A stretch of DNA of 28,468 nt. Origin: a virus. Position numbers and translations under genes: made by a program. Under the pieces are notes generated by a model. The model ran no database searches. It saw only the letters and a program-made list of their open reading frames with translations, and had not been told where the DNA came from. The stretch is taken from IMG/VR virus record IMGVR_UViG_3300017758_000082, positions 1 through 28,468 of that record. The stretch is one strand, 5' to 3'. Below, in pieces: positions 1 to 5,896 of the stretch (position 1 is the first letter of the stretch; each line of letters opens with the position of its first letter).

Positions 1-20
1 GCTACGTCCTGTTGGGTTTC

Positions 21-36
21 GGTAAGTTTACTTACC
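21..36 (-). repeat. Small perfect inverted repeat at the end of the holin gene
   Basis: GGTAAG and CTTACC pair across a four-base loop that contains the stop codon of the holin gene. It may be a weak 3' structure. There is no T-run, so it is not called a terminator. Confidence 0.35.
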
Positions 37-219
37 TGCGAGTTGTTTTTTTGCATACTCTTTTAACACTACTATTACGGCACCGCCACCTGCAATTGCT
101 GCAGCTTCAAGTGTTGTAATTTCTAGGTCTAATGCAGGACCAACCAACAAAGCAGAACCGAATGCTTCGATGAATGTCCATACAACTTTTTCAACAAGTT
201 GTTTGAGTTCGTCACTCAT
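28..219 (-). CDS. Putative r1t-family holin (63 aa)
   Basis: This 63-residue protein would form the membrane lesion that lets a lysin reach the peptidoglycan. It has an amphipathic N-terminus (about residues 1-12), a hydrophobic helix with WTFIEAFGSALLVG (14-27), a small-residue-rich second helix AAAIAGGGAVIVVL (39-52), and a short basic tail (KEYAKK). Two hydrophobic helices, the FIEAF stretch and the LEAAAIAGG stretch are typical of r1t-type phage holins known from Gram-positive hosts. The start is supported by a GGAG sequence five bases upstream. It follows the DUF5675-type gene by 11 bases and is the last gene of the visible operon, as expected for a lysis cassette. The family assignment is by eye. 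Several other small membrane proteins in this region could also serve as holins or antiholins. Confidence 0.72.
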   Translation of the reverse strand: MSDELKQLVEKVVWTFIEAFGSALLVGPALDLEITTLEAAAIAGGGAVIVVLKEYAKKQLAGK

Positions 220-230
220 ATTACTCCAAT

Positions 231-794
231 CTATATAATAGGTTTTCCTCTTAGCTTACTGTCTATGCGTGTCACTTTTTCGTGAATAGCATGTAACATT
301 TTACTATCGGAACTTTGTTGTGGTTCGCTTGAACCATCAAGATTTATCTTGCTAACCTCTAATGTGACTGGTTTACCTTGTAGTAATACTGCTGCCACTT
401 TTTTGTACATACGTTCATACGCGTTACGTGACTGTCCAATCATACCGTCTTTACCTAAGTCAAGATCTTGTTGAGAATTTCCTGTCAATATACAACCCGA
501 AGTATGCTCATCGGTGTTGCCTGAATGAATTAATATATATTTAAAGTCGGGTACATCTTGTAGTTCAAGCATACCATAGTGTGCATTCTTATAACGTGCG
601 CTATATTTAGCGTGGAACCCACCAACTTTTCTAAATTTAATTGCATATGTACCTTCAGGTATGCAGGTTTCGTGCATAACTTTGACTGCTTGATACTGAT
701 CTTCGAGGGTATAATTTTCAAACTTACCATCGATAAACATCATTCCATTGGTAGCGTCAATACCGAACTGTGTTCTTACAACTTGTATCTTCAT
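231..794 (-). CDS. DUF5675-type protein, candidate peptidoglycan-active lysis enzyme (187 aa)
   Basis: The pattern is that of DUF5675 proteins: TLED near residue 29, IPEGTY at 46-51, VPDF at 81-84 and the signature IHSGNT (89-94) followed by HTSGC (97-101). The His90 / His97 / Ser99-Gly-Cys101 arrangement resembles the H...SxGC active site of L,D-transpeptidase-like enzymes. That is known for the YkuD fold and only inferred here. Residues 150-187 form a polar tail ending in a short basic helix. Its place directly before the holin, with no other obvious endolysin in the window, makes it the best candidate for the lysis enzyme, although the SLT-like protein at 15889-16767 also cuts peptidoglycan in principle. 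Its ATG overlaps the stop of the upstream zinc-ribbon gene (ATGA). No secretion signal is visible, consistent with holin-dependent release. Confidence 0.7.
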   Translation of the reverse strand: MKIQVVRTQFGIDATNGMMFIDGKFENYTLEDQYQAVKVMHETCIPEGTYAIKFRKVGGFHAKYSARYKNAHYGMLELQDVPDFKYILIHSGNTDEHTSGCILTGNSQQDLDLGKDGMIGQSRNAYERMYKKVAAVLLQGKPVTLEVSKINLDGSSEPQQSSDSKMLHAIHEKVTRIDSKLRGKPII

Positions 795-910
795 ATAGAC
801 TCCCTGTTTATCTTAGTATAGTCTAAACAATCAGGATTTGTACAGTATAATTTAAACGGGTTTAAATCTACTTCAAGTGGTTGTCCGCATTTAGGACAAG
901 ATACTTTCAA
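791..910 (-). CDS. Zinc-ribbon microprotein, TTG start (39 aa)
   Basis: A 39-codon frame encodes a protein with Cys5-x2-Cys8 (SCPKCGQ) and Cys23-x4-Cys28 (YCTNPDC), the knuckle spacing of a zinc ribbon. It ends in an ATGA overlap with the DUF5675-type gene, which supports its being real. The in-frame stop TAA lies just upstream, so the only usual start available is TTG; I see no clear Shine-Dalgarno sequence, which is the main weakness. It was probably missed by automatic calling because of its size and start. Function is unknown. Such ribbons bind zinc and often nucleic acid or protein, but nothing here fixes a target. Confidence 0.6.
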   Translation of the reverse strand: MKVSCPKCGQPLEVDLNPFKLYCTNPDCLDYTKINRESI

Positions 911-916
911 AATATA

Positions 917-1081
917 TTATCTGTTTGCTGCCCACATATTATCCACCATGTTAGGGTACTTGCGACCATTAGCTTTAGCTCTTGCTTTTGCTTTAGACTT
1001 TTGTGCAGGTGATAGCTTCTTGCTTTTACCTAATCCACTAGGTCTTGGTTTGTCCCATACGGGTTTACTTTTTTTTGCCAT
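917..1081 (-). CDS. Small highly basic protein (54 aa)
   Basis: This 54-residue protein starts MAKKSKPVWDKPRPSG and ends in NMWAANR. About a third of it is Lys or Arg, with an AKARAKANGRK stretch in the middle and no hydrophobic segment. The composition suggests binding to nucleic acid or to an acidic partner. The strongly acidic exported protein at 1644-3494 lies nearby, but a partnership is speculation. It begins 13 bases after the stop of the 83-residue gene and ends six bases before the zinc-ribbon start. I recognise similar lysine-rich small proteins from marine phage genomes but know of no function. Confidence 0.65.
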   Translation of the reverse strand: MAKKSKPVWDKPRPSGLGKSKKLSPAQKSKAKARAKANGRKYPNMVDNMWAANR

Positions 1082-1094
1082 AGTATATTATAAC

Positions 1095-1346
1095 CTACCA
1101 TTTATGTTTGCAAGCCCAATAACCTGCTGTAAGTTTGCTCTTCTTAGAAGAACACTTATGTCTTGCATGGAAGTTTTGATTTCTTTTAGTTCCTTTAGGA
1201 CTACCTTTTTTGCCTGCTTGCCCAAAGCGTACCATCTTGACAGTACCTTTTTCTTTAGCCAAAACAACATGTGATTTACCGCCAGACGTTTGTGCTTTAG
1301 GTTTGTTGTAACCACTAAAGGATTGTCCTCTGTAGTTAATAGCCAT
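1095..1346 (-). CDS. Small basic protein, DUF6321-like (83 aa)
   Basis: Begins MAINYRGQSFSGYNKPK and contains KSHVVLAKEKGTVKMVRFGQAG (residues about 24-45), a KARH-like basic segment (HARHK, 60-64), and a terminal AGYWACKHKW. This order matches a small marine-phage family that I recall as DUF6321; the name should be verified. The protein is strongly basic, with two Cys (65 and 79), and has no membrane segment. Role unknown. The gene sits two bases after a 22-codon basic ORF and before another basic ORF, forming a cluster of tiny cationic proteins. An overlapping minus-strand frame (1088-1315) is a shadow, because this frame carries the recognisable pattern. Confidence 0.72.
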   Translation of the reverse strand: MAINYRGQSFSGYNKPKAQTSGGKSHVVLAKEKGTVKMVRFGQAGKKGSPKGTKRNQNFHARHKCSSKKSKLTAGYWACKHKW

Positions 1347-1348
1347 AA

Positions 1349-1417
1349 CTACTTAGTCATTTTTTTCTTACGCTTGGAAGAGTATTTCTTTTTCTTACCT
1401 GTTTTGCTGTAAGGCAT
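1349..1417 (-). CDS. Very short lysine-rich peptide (22 aa)
   Basis: ATG-initiated frame encoding MPYSKTGKKKKYSSKRKKKM followed by TK and stop. More than half the residues are Lys or Arg. The start overlaps the stop of the preceding gene as TAATG, the same coupling used at nine other junctions here, which argues that it is translated. Small MPY-initiated Lys-rich peptides occur at similar positions in related marine phages as far as I recall. A decayed gene or fortuitous ORF cannot be excluded at this length. Confidence 0.5.
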   Translation of the reverse strand: MPYSKTGKKKKYSSKRKKKMTK

Positions 1418-1644
1418 TATCTGCTCACTTTCTTTTTATTTTTATCTTCAGGTTTATCTTTACGTAAACCTATTGTTAATAACCATAAGACTATTGATAG
1501 AAGTATAGCAATACCTACTATATCTTTTGCTGTTCCTGTGAGGGTTAGCCATGCTATAAAAAAACCTAGCAACGTAAACGTTTGCGCAATAGTTTCTTTA
1601 AGGATCTCTCCTACCCATGTAAATAATTTTTTAATATATTTCAT
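1417..1644 (-). CDS. Two-helix small membrane protein (75 aa)
   Basis: The N-terminal 18 residues are amphipathic and basic. Two predicted membrane helices follow, about 21-38 (TFTLLGFFIAWLTLTG) and 41-60 (DIVGIAILLSIVLWLLTIGL), and the tail is very basic (RKDKPEDKNKKK). A hairpin with both ends inside and a Lys-rich C-terminus is the layout of class II holins, so this is an alternative or additional holin. The start overlaps the stop of the exported 616-residue gene (TAATG), so the two are probably made together. No family is firmly recognised. Confidence 0.68.
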   Translation of the reverse strand: MKYIKKLFTWVGEILKETIAQTFTLLGFFIAWLTLTGTAKDIVGIAILLSIVLWLLTIGLRKDKPEDKNKKKVSR

Positions 1645-3494
1645 TAGCTACGTCTTATTCTAACGGGTACCACTTGCATACTAGCTATAATTTGCGAAGC
1701 TATGATCACTGGTACTACAACTTCTTGTGCTTTTTCTTTTTGATCGCTTGTCATATCTGATCCAATTTCTGCTAGATCTATTTGATCTATCTGTATGTCA
1801 ACGAATGAACCTATTGGATCAGCAAGGAATTGTTCTGTCTGTACCTCTGTCACTACGTCAGCAAGTGAGTAGTTTTCCACATCACTATTCTCTACTGCTC
1901 TCTCGACATACTCTTCTACAGCTTCACTAATAGCTTCATCTTTTTTTACAGCTGCAGCAATGATCTCCACGTCAGCTGCTTCTACTTGTAAAACTTCTGC
2001 AACTACTTCTACTTGTTCTTCTGTTAGTTCTTGTACATCAGCAATAGCTTCTTCAACAACAGCTTGCACAACTTCCTGTATTTCTTCTGTAGCTTGATCA
2101 AGATTTTGTACACCAATGTCATTTACTTCTTCAAGGACTTCAACAACTTCTTCTTCGGTAAGGTCTTGTACATACTCTTGTATTGCTTCTTGTTTAGATT
2201 CTTCATCAGTCTCCTCTGTTATTGGTAGATTCACAATGTCTTCTATTTGTGAAACTTCTTCCTGTATTTCTTCTTCAGTAAGATCTAAGGGTTCTGTATC
2301 TTCCACTCCTGGAGTGTCTCGTTTTGTATCTTCTTCAACAACTTCCTGTATTGACTCATCCAAAATTTTCTCATCATTCTTTTCATCTACAATCTCCTCT
2401 ATTTCATCTTGTATTGGTATCTCATCCACGATTTCGGTAACAATATCTTCCAAATCAAATTCAATAATCTCGAACTCAATAGGTTGTTCTTCAAACTCCA
2501 CCACTTCATCTTCAATAACTTCCTCTTTAGGTGTGTCGAGTATAGAATTATCATTCTTAGGAAGGATGTCATCCACATCTTCTTTAACTTCTTCTTCAAT
2601 TATTACCTCTTCCTTAATTATATCTTCTTCTTCTATGATCTCAACATCTTCCTCTAGAATCTCAATCTCTTCTTTAGGTTTAGGTATTTCACAATCACCA
2701 CGATCTATCTGTGCGTCAGTCATAAAACAACCGTATTCATTTTCATTATCTATACGTTCCTGATCTCTCTCTATAGTCCCATCATTAACGTCTGCCTGTG
2801 TGTATGTTTTATCAACACCTTCAACAACTATATCTACAATAATTTCTTGTGGTGTTGGAGGGGGTGGAGGAGGTGGAGGAGGTGGAGGTGGAGGAGGAGG
2901 TGGAACAGTTGTGGTTGTAGTTGTGGTAGTAGTGGTAGTAGATGTTGTACTAGATGTAGTAGTCACAGGGATCTCTACATACTGCCAGTACAGTGTGTCT
3001 AATACAGATATATCAGTTAATATAACTTCAAACTTTGTAATAAATTTATCTGTGTTAGCTTCATCATTGTTGTAATCAGTGAATGATTTGTAGAAATCAT
3101 CATACATAGTATTGCCATCTTCTCCCCAAGATTGTGCTGCTTTGTTTATAGTTTCATCTGTTTCATCAGAGTAGTAATACTTAACATCATAAGTATTATT
3201 TACTGCACCAACTAGAAATGCTACTTCATATACATCTTCTGCAAATTCAAATACATAAGTACCGCTTTGTAAAGCTAGTGAACAACCTGTAGTTCCATAC
3301 CTACCTTGTTCATTACAGTAAATATACGCAGCAATACTACCTCCGCTAATAGTTAAACCTTCTTGATAAGTGTCATCACTGAAATCTTCGTTGATGGTAA
3401 CTTCGTTAGGTACTTCCTCTGCGACTACAGGTATAGGTACTATAAGAAAAAGTACGATACATATACGTACTAGACTATTAAATTTATATAACAC
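1644..3494 (-). CDS. Exported, membrane-anchored Thr/Pro-linker acidic protein (616 aa)
   Basis: GTG start. Residues 1-25 form a signal peptide (hydrophobic core ICIVLFLIVPIPVV, cleavage predicted after VVA). Residues 26-175 form a beta-rich domain with Cys60 and Cys71, which could make a disulphide. Then come a Thr/Ser stretch (178-196, including 11 consecutive Thr) and 16 consecutive Pro (198-213). A short segment with Cys256 and Cys268 follows, then about 300 residues of Glu/Asp/Val/Ile-rich repeats. A hydrophobic segment (about 592-611) and a basic RIRRS end close the chain. This suggests a type I surface protein of the infected cell, anchored at its C-terminus, with a stiff Pro/Thr stalk. 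Thr-run to Pro-run stalks of this kind occur in actinobacterial exported proteins. Function is unknown: superinfection exclusion, adhesion or lysis control are possibilities, and a virion location is not excluded. The Shine-Dalgarno is weak. Confidence 0.8.
   Translation of the reverse strand: MLYKFNSLVRICIVLFLIVPIPVVAEEVPNEVTINEDFSDDTYQEGLTISGGSIAAYIYCNEQGRYGTTGCSLALQSGTYVFEFAEDVYEVAFLVGAVNNTYDVKYYYSDETDETINKAAQSWGEDGNTMYDDFYKSFTDYNNDEANTDKFITKFEVILTDISVLDTLYWQYVEIPVTTTSSTTSTTTTTTTTTTTVPPPPPPPPPPPPPPPPTPQEIIVDIVVEGVDKTYTQADVNDGTIERDQERIDNENEYGCFMTDAQIDRGDCEIPKPKEEIEILEEDVEIIEEEDIIKEEVIIEEEVKEDVDDILPKNDNSILDTPKEEVIEDEVVEFEEQPIEFEIIEFDLEDIVTEIVDEIPIQDEIEEIVDEKNDEKILDESIQEVVEEDTKRDTPGVEDTEPLDLTEEEIQEEVSQIEDIVNLPITEETDEESKQEAIQEYVQDLTEEEVVEVLEEVNDIGVQNLDQATEEIQEVVQAVVEEAIADVQELTEEQVEVVAEVLQVEAADVEIIAAAVKKDEAISEAVEEYVERAVENSDVENYSLADVVTEVQTEQFLADPIGSFVDIQIDQIDLAEIGSDMTSDQKEKAQEVVVPVIIASQIIASMQVVPVRIRRS
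2856..2963 (-). repeat. Low-complexity Thr/Pro codon repeat
   Basis: Degenerate trinucleotide repeats encode the Thr/Ser run (ACN codons) and the 16-Pro run (CCN codons) of the exported protein. Codon third positions vary (CCA, CCT, one CCC), so the peptide is conserved without an exact DNA microsatellite. On the plus strand, which is the transcription template, bases 2857-2903 contain no C and are almost entirely G with interspersed T and A, in runs of two to five G. Confidence 0.85.
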
Positions 3495-3499
3495 GGAAC

Positions 3500-3547
3500 T
3501 TACTTAGTTCCGCAACAACCACCACCGCAACAACCGTCACTACCCAT
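3500..3547 (-). CDS. Cys/Gly-rich micropeptide (15 aa)
   Basis: A 15-codon ATG frame encodes MGSDGCCGGGCCGTK. Four Cys are arranged as two CC pairs separated by GGG. It overlaps the end of the 93-residue membrane protein gene by eight bases and ends five bases before the GTG of the exported protein. The extreme composition is hard to get by chance in AT-rich DNA, and I recall similar Cys/Gly-rich ORFs at this position in related marine phages. Possible roles are metal binding, disulphide linkage to the exported neighbour, or a translated leader for it. No experimental family is known to me. Confidence 0.5.
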   Translation of the reverse strand: MGSDGCCGGGCCGTK

Positions 3548-3821
3548 GATCTATTCCTCTCCCGTTCATATCGTTATGTGTTTTACTATCAAGAATACCG
3601 AATGCCTGGTTGACTTCATCGTATGTCAGTTGTCCATCATTAAGATATTTTCTCGCTAAGATTTCTAGTACGTTAGCTACTCCAAGTAATCCTGCTAGTA
3701 ATGCAGAACTAAATACATCTATACCTACAAGACTGCCTGCACCTATAACACTTAATGCTTGTGCTATAAAGACAGCTATCATACGTTTAGATATATTCCA
3801 ATACAATTTGTAACCCTTCAT
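3540..3821 (-). CDS. Small membrane protein, holin-like (93 aa)
   Basis: A basic, amphipathic N-terminus (KGYKLYWNISKR) leads into two hydrophobic helices, about 14-32 (MIAVFIAQALSVIGAGSLVG) and 36-54 (VFSSALLAGLLGVANVLEIL). A polar C-terminal tail follows, containing NDGQLTYDEVNQAF (61-74), which looks like a degenerate half EF-hand. The AQALSVIGAG and small-residue packing are typical of phage holin-like proteins, which makes this the second or third holin candidate in the window. Its ATG overlaps the stop of the coiled-coil/TM gene upstream (TAATG). Confidence 0.7.
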   Translation of the reverse strand: MKGYKLYWNISKRMIAVFIAQALSVIGAGSLVGIDVFSSALLAGLLGVANVLEILARKYLNDGQLTYDEVNQAFGILDSKTHNDMNGRGIDHG

Positions 3822-3988
3822 TACATTAAGAAGCTACCTACAATTAATATAACTGTGGCAACTAATCCTATTACTTTATAAAATTCTGATTTATCTAACT
3901 TCTCATCTAGCTTTTTATCAATGTCATCTAATTTGTCAAAGATCATTTTGTTTAATTCTTTTTGGGTAAAGCCATTGGAAGTAGTCAT
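3821..3988 (-). CDS. Coiled-coil plus single TM protein, XhlA-like layout (55 aa)
   Basis: Residues 8-35 form a charged heptad helix (KELNKMIFDKLDDIDKKLDEKLDKSEF) and residues 38-54 a single membrane helix (KVIGLVATVILIVGSFL). A short N-terminal coiled coil with a C-terminal anchor is the architecture of XhlA-type lysis-associated proteins, which act with a holin; the similarity is one of architecture, not of clear sequence. Both ends are TAATG overlaps, with the 44-codon gene upstream and the 93-codon gene downstream, so it belongs to a tightly coupled trio of membrane proteins. Confidence 0.68.
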   Translation of the reverse strand: MTTSNGFTQKELNKMIFDKLDDIDKKLDEKLDKSEFYKVIGLVATVILIVGSFLM

Positions 3989-4122
3989 TATGGTAAGTCA
4001 TCATGGGATAACATATCCCAGTCCTCATCTAAGAAAATAGTTTCAGATGTGCTTATATACTTTAATAATTTATATATTTCTTTTACACTATATCCAAAAA
4101 TAAATCCAATTAAATAATCCAT
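3988..4122 (-). CDS. Small protein with N-terminal membrane helix (44 aa)
   Basis: Starts MDYLIGFIFGYSVKEIYKLL, a hydrophobic helix over residues 3-20, and ends in an acidic tail (LDEDWDMLSHDDLP). Its stop overlaps the next ATG as TAATG. There is no clear Shine-Dalgarno upstream of the ATG. Its size and position suggest another component of the membrane/lysis group. No family recognised. It is the first gene after the 52-base gap at 4123-4174, so it may follow an internal promoter. Confidence 0.58.
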   Translation of the reverse strand: MDYLIGFIFGYSVKEIYKLLKYISTSETIFLDEDWDMLSHDDLP

Positions 4123-4129
4123 AAAGAAT

Positions 4130-4135
4130 ATTATA
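4130..4135 (-). promoter_or_regulatory. Possible minus-strand -10 element (TATAAT)
   Basis: The minus strand carries a perfect TATAAT eight bases upstream of the 44-codon gene, inside the only gap (52 bases) between the fibre-region genes and the membrane-protein group. The sequence 17-18 bases further upstream matches the -35 consensus poorly (TTAAGT-like), and the DNA is AT-rich, so the site may be fortuitous. Eight bases also leave very little room for a 5' leader. Confidence 0.2.
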
Positions 4136-4142
4136 ACATGTG

Positions 4143-4158
4143 GCTACTTAGCTACTTA
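4143..4158. repeat. 8-bp tandem repeat in intergenic gap
   Basis: GCTACTTA occurs twice head to tail in the 52-base gap between the 243-residue gene and the 44-residue gene. It is short and may be chance, but it lies just upstream of the possible -10 element. Confidence 0.45.
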
Positions 4159-4174
4159 ATATTTGTAGATCGTA

Positions 4175-4906
4175 TCATACAATATTTAATTTAATTTCTT
4201 CTAACACTTTTTTCTGCGCATTTGAAGCATGAAACTTTGCATATCTTTTTGCTAAAGGCACACCACTCCACCAAGCAGAACTTTCAGCACACGAACTTGC
4301 TATGTTGTATAGTTTTTCAGTTAAATGAAATCTATGTAATTTTATTTTTTCTTGTGTATTAAAGTTTACATAAGCTAAAGGTTCATCTTCTTCTATCTTC
4401 CATTCGTTTATACCTTCCCATAAATTTATTTCAAATCGTAAAGGTCTAAACCAACTGCCTATATCATATCTACCTGGAACAACAGCACCATATTTAGTAT
4501 GTTTTGCTTGATGAAAATAAGGTGCAGTCAAGGTTATATCTACAGATTTATCTGCAAAAAATATATGTGGCATATGATAATCAAACATCTTTTGTCCTGT
4601 TAATGTATCGTCTCTTAATATTTCTGAATGCATATGGTTTTTAGAAGTAGGTATTACTGGTGATTGTCTATTAGGTAAATAAAAATCAGTAAATTTACTA
4701 TGTGTTTGTATTGGATTTTTTATAACTAATGTATGCGTACCTAAATCTTGAAAAGCTGTACATTCATCAAATCCTGGCATATCTTTTTGTCTATTTTTAT
4801 TTTTGTTTTTAATTTTGCTTTTAAACAAAGACTGTGGTTCTTCATACATCCAAGAAAAATCATCTTCAGTTGGATGATTGAATGCAGAATAATAAATATT
4901 GATCAT
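4175..4906 (-). CDS. Marine-phage hypothetical protein coupled to a 2OG oxygenase (243 aa)
   Basis: No named family is certain. Visible features are a Lys-rich loop (KSKIKNKNKNRQK, about 29-41), a CTAFQDL stretch (about 49-55), HMPHIFF (about 110-116), and GRYDIGSWFRPLRFEINLW (about 145-163). A strand-like segment ending in HRFHLTE follows. Similar marine viral proteins with a conserved 'IGSWFRP' core exist as far as I recall, of unknown function. There is no signal peptide or membrane helix. Its ATG overlaps the stop of the 2-oxoglutarate oxygenase gene (ATGA), so the two are translationally coupled and may act on the same substrate, possibly as enzyme and target or co-factor protein; that is inference. 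Confidence 0.72.
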   Translation of the reverse strand: MINIYYSAFNHPTEDDFSWMYEEPQSLFKSKIKNKNKNRQKDMPGFDECTAFQDLGTHTLVIKNPIQTHSKFTDFYLPNRQSPVIPTSKNHMHSEILRDDTLTGQKMFDYHMPHIFFADKSVDITLTAPYFHQAKHTKYGAVVPGRYDIGSWFRPLRFEINLWEGINEWKIEEDEPLAYVNFNTQEKIKLHRFHLTEKLYNIASSCAESSAWWSGVPLAKRYAKFHASNAQKKVLEEIKLNIV

Positions 4907-5418
4907 GAAAAATCAAAGTTAACTAATACTCTTATAGGAGTATCTGATTGTGTAACTCCACTATGTAAACTTTTACCATCAAAAACTAGCAGACTATTTT
5001 GTACACTATCAAAAAATTTATTAGGTTTATAAAATTTAGTACCACCATTACAAGTTGTTAAATTATAAACTGCTGTTGTGTAACTATCTAATTCAGGATA
5101 ATCTTCATGTTGTTCATGCGTTATATTAACACCACTATTTGTGTATAAATTAGCTTTTATTCTTAAAAGATTAGTATGTTTTTTACCAACATAAGCACTA
5201 ATTGTATTTAATAAAGGAATAAACTCTTGAAATTGTGGACTATTTATACCTGTGTTTACATCATATAAACTGTGTGCAAACATAAAATCATCATCTTGTG
5301 TTGATAATTCTTTATGCAATGAAGTTGCGTAATGATACCAAGCAAAATAATTACCTGTTGTTATGTTTAATAAAGAATTGTAATTGTCGTCAGATAAAAT
5401 ATTTGTATGTAAATGCAA
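4903..5418 (-). CDS. 2-oxoglutarate/Fe(II)-dependent oxygenase (171 aa)
   Basis: Non-haem iron dioxygenases use a HxD...H facial triad for Fe(II) and a basic residue for 2-oxoglutarate. Here His104-Glu-Asp106 (QHEDYP), His152 (SLHSGV) and Arg163 (PIRVLVNFDF) fit in order and spacing. They sit on the expected strands, with NGGTKFY and NSLLVFDG in between, as in prolyl-4-hydroxylase-like enzymes. At 171 residues it is a minimal catalytic domain. The start is TTG, supported by an AAGGTGG Shine-Dalgarno four bases upstream; no ATG is available nearby. The neighbours are a fibre-region protein upstream and a coupled hypothetical downstream. Marine phages carry many such enzymes, and a role in hydroxylating a virion, host or sugar component is plausible but unshown. 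Confidence 0.82.
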   Translation of the reverse strand: MHLHTNILSDDNYNSLLNITTGNYFAWYHYATSLHKELSTQDDDFMFAHSLYDVNTGINSPQFQEFIPLLNTISAYVGKKHTNLLRIKANLYTNSGVNITHEQHEDYPELDSYTTAVYNLTTCNGGTKFYKPNKFFDSVQNSLLVFDGKSLHSGVTQSDTPIRVLVNFDFS

Positions 5419-5434
5419 GTTCCACCTTTTGTAT

Positions 5435-5896
5435 TTAGTATACTCCAGTATCTTCTAAATCACCAGTGTATAAATCCATAGTTAAAACAACCCAACCTGT
5501 TGTGTTATCTGCTTGATAGGCGTCTTCATCCCATCTACAATCTATTTCTGTTCCAACATCATCACCATCAATAGATACACCTTCACTAGATACAGTTGGT
5601 TTAGCTATAGGTGCTTCCCAATAACCTGTTGTTGTATTTAATACCCAACTAGGATATGGTTTTGGTTTGTGAAATAGATCATTGTCAGCGTCATACAGAT
5701 CACCTACACCAGGAAATCTTTTCTTAACGTTTTCATTATATGAACATTGGACCCATGTTGCTTCTCCAAAAGTATCAGTCAAAAATGTTTGTCCAAGAGT
5801 TTCTTGTTCATCTCCATTTTCATCTAATAAAACTTCATTAGCAACTACTGTTACTTGTTCTACTGTTCCATCTATTACTTTTGCAAAATGTGCCAT
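5435..5896 (-). CDS. Marine-phage tail/fibre-region protein (153 aa)
   Basis: Begins MAHFAKVIDGTVEQVTVVANE, followed by LLDENGDEQETLGQTFLTDTFG, then WVQCSYN, a FPGVGDLYD turn, and PYPSWVLNTTTGYWEAP. This order is a widespread small protein of marine phages and cyanophages, usually near tail fibres and often next to 2OG oxygenases. The closing WDEDAYQADNTTGW segment is also typical. Function is not established; a small structural or fibre-associated protein is likely. It starts at a TAATG overlap with the glycine-rich protein and is followed 16 bases later by the oxygenase. Confidence 0.75.
   Translation of the reverse strand: MAHFAKVIDGTVEQVTVVANEVLLDENGDEQETLGQTFLTDTFGEATWVQCSYNENVKKRFPGVGDLYDADNDLFHKPKPYPSWVLNTTTGYWEAPIAKPTVSSEGVSIDGDDVGTEIDCRWDEDAYQADNTTGWVVLTMDLYTGDLEDTGVY

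Noticed and set aside
1088-1315. 75-residue minus-strand frame overlapping the DUF6321-like gene
   Set aside because: Overlaps almost fully with the 83-residue frame, which has the recognisable family pattern and better junctions.
2116-2763. 215-residue plus-strand Ser-rich open frame
   Set aside because: It is the antisense of the Glu/Asp-rich repeat region; GAA/GAT codons read backwards give TTC/ATC/TCT-type Ser and Thr codons. No ribosome site or domain is visible.
4123-4174. Strong promoter for the lysis region
   Set aside because: The TATAAT is present but the -35 match is poor and the leader would be only a few bases; kept as a low-confidence site only.
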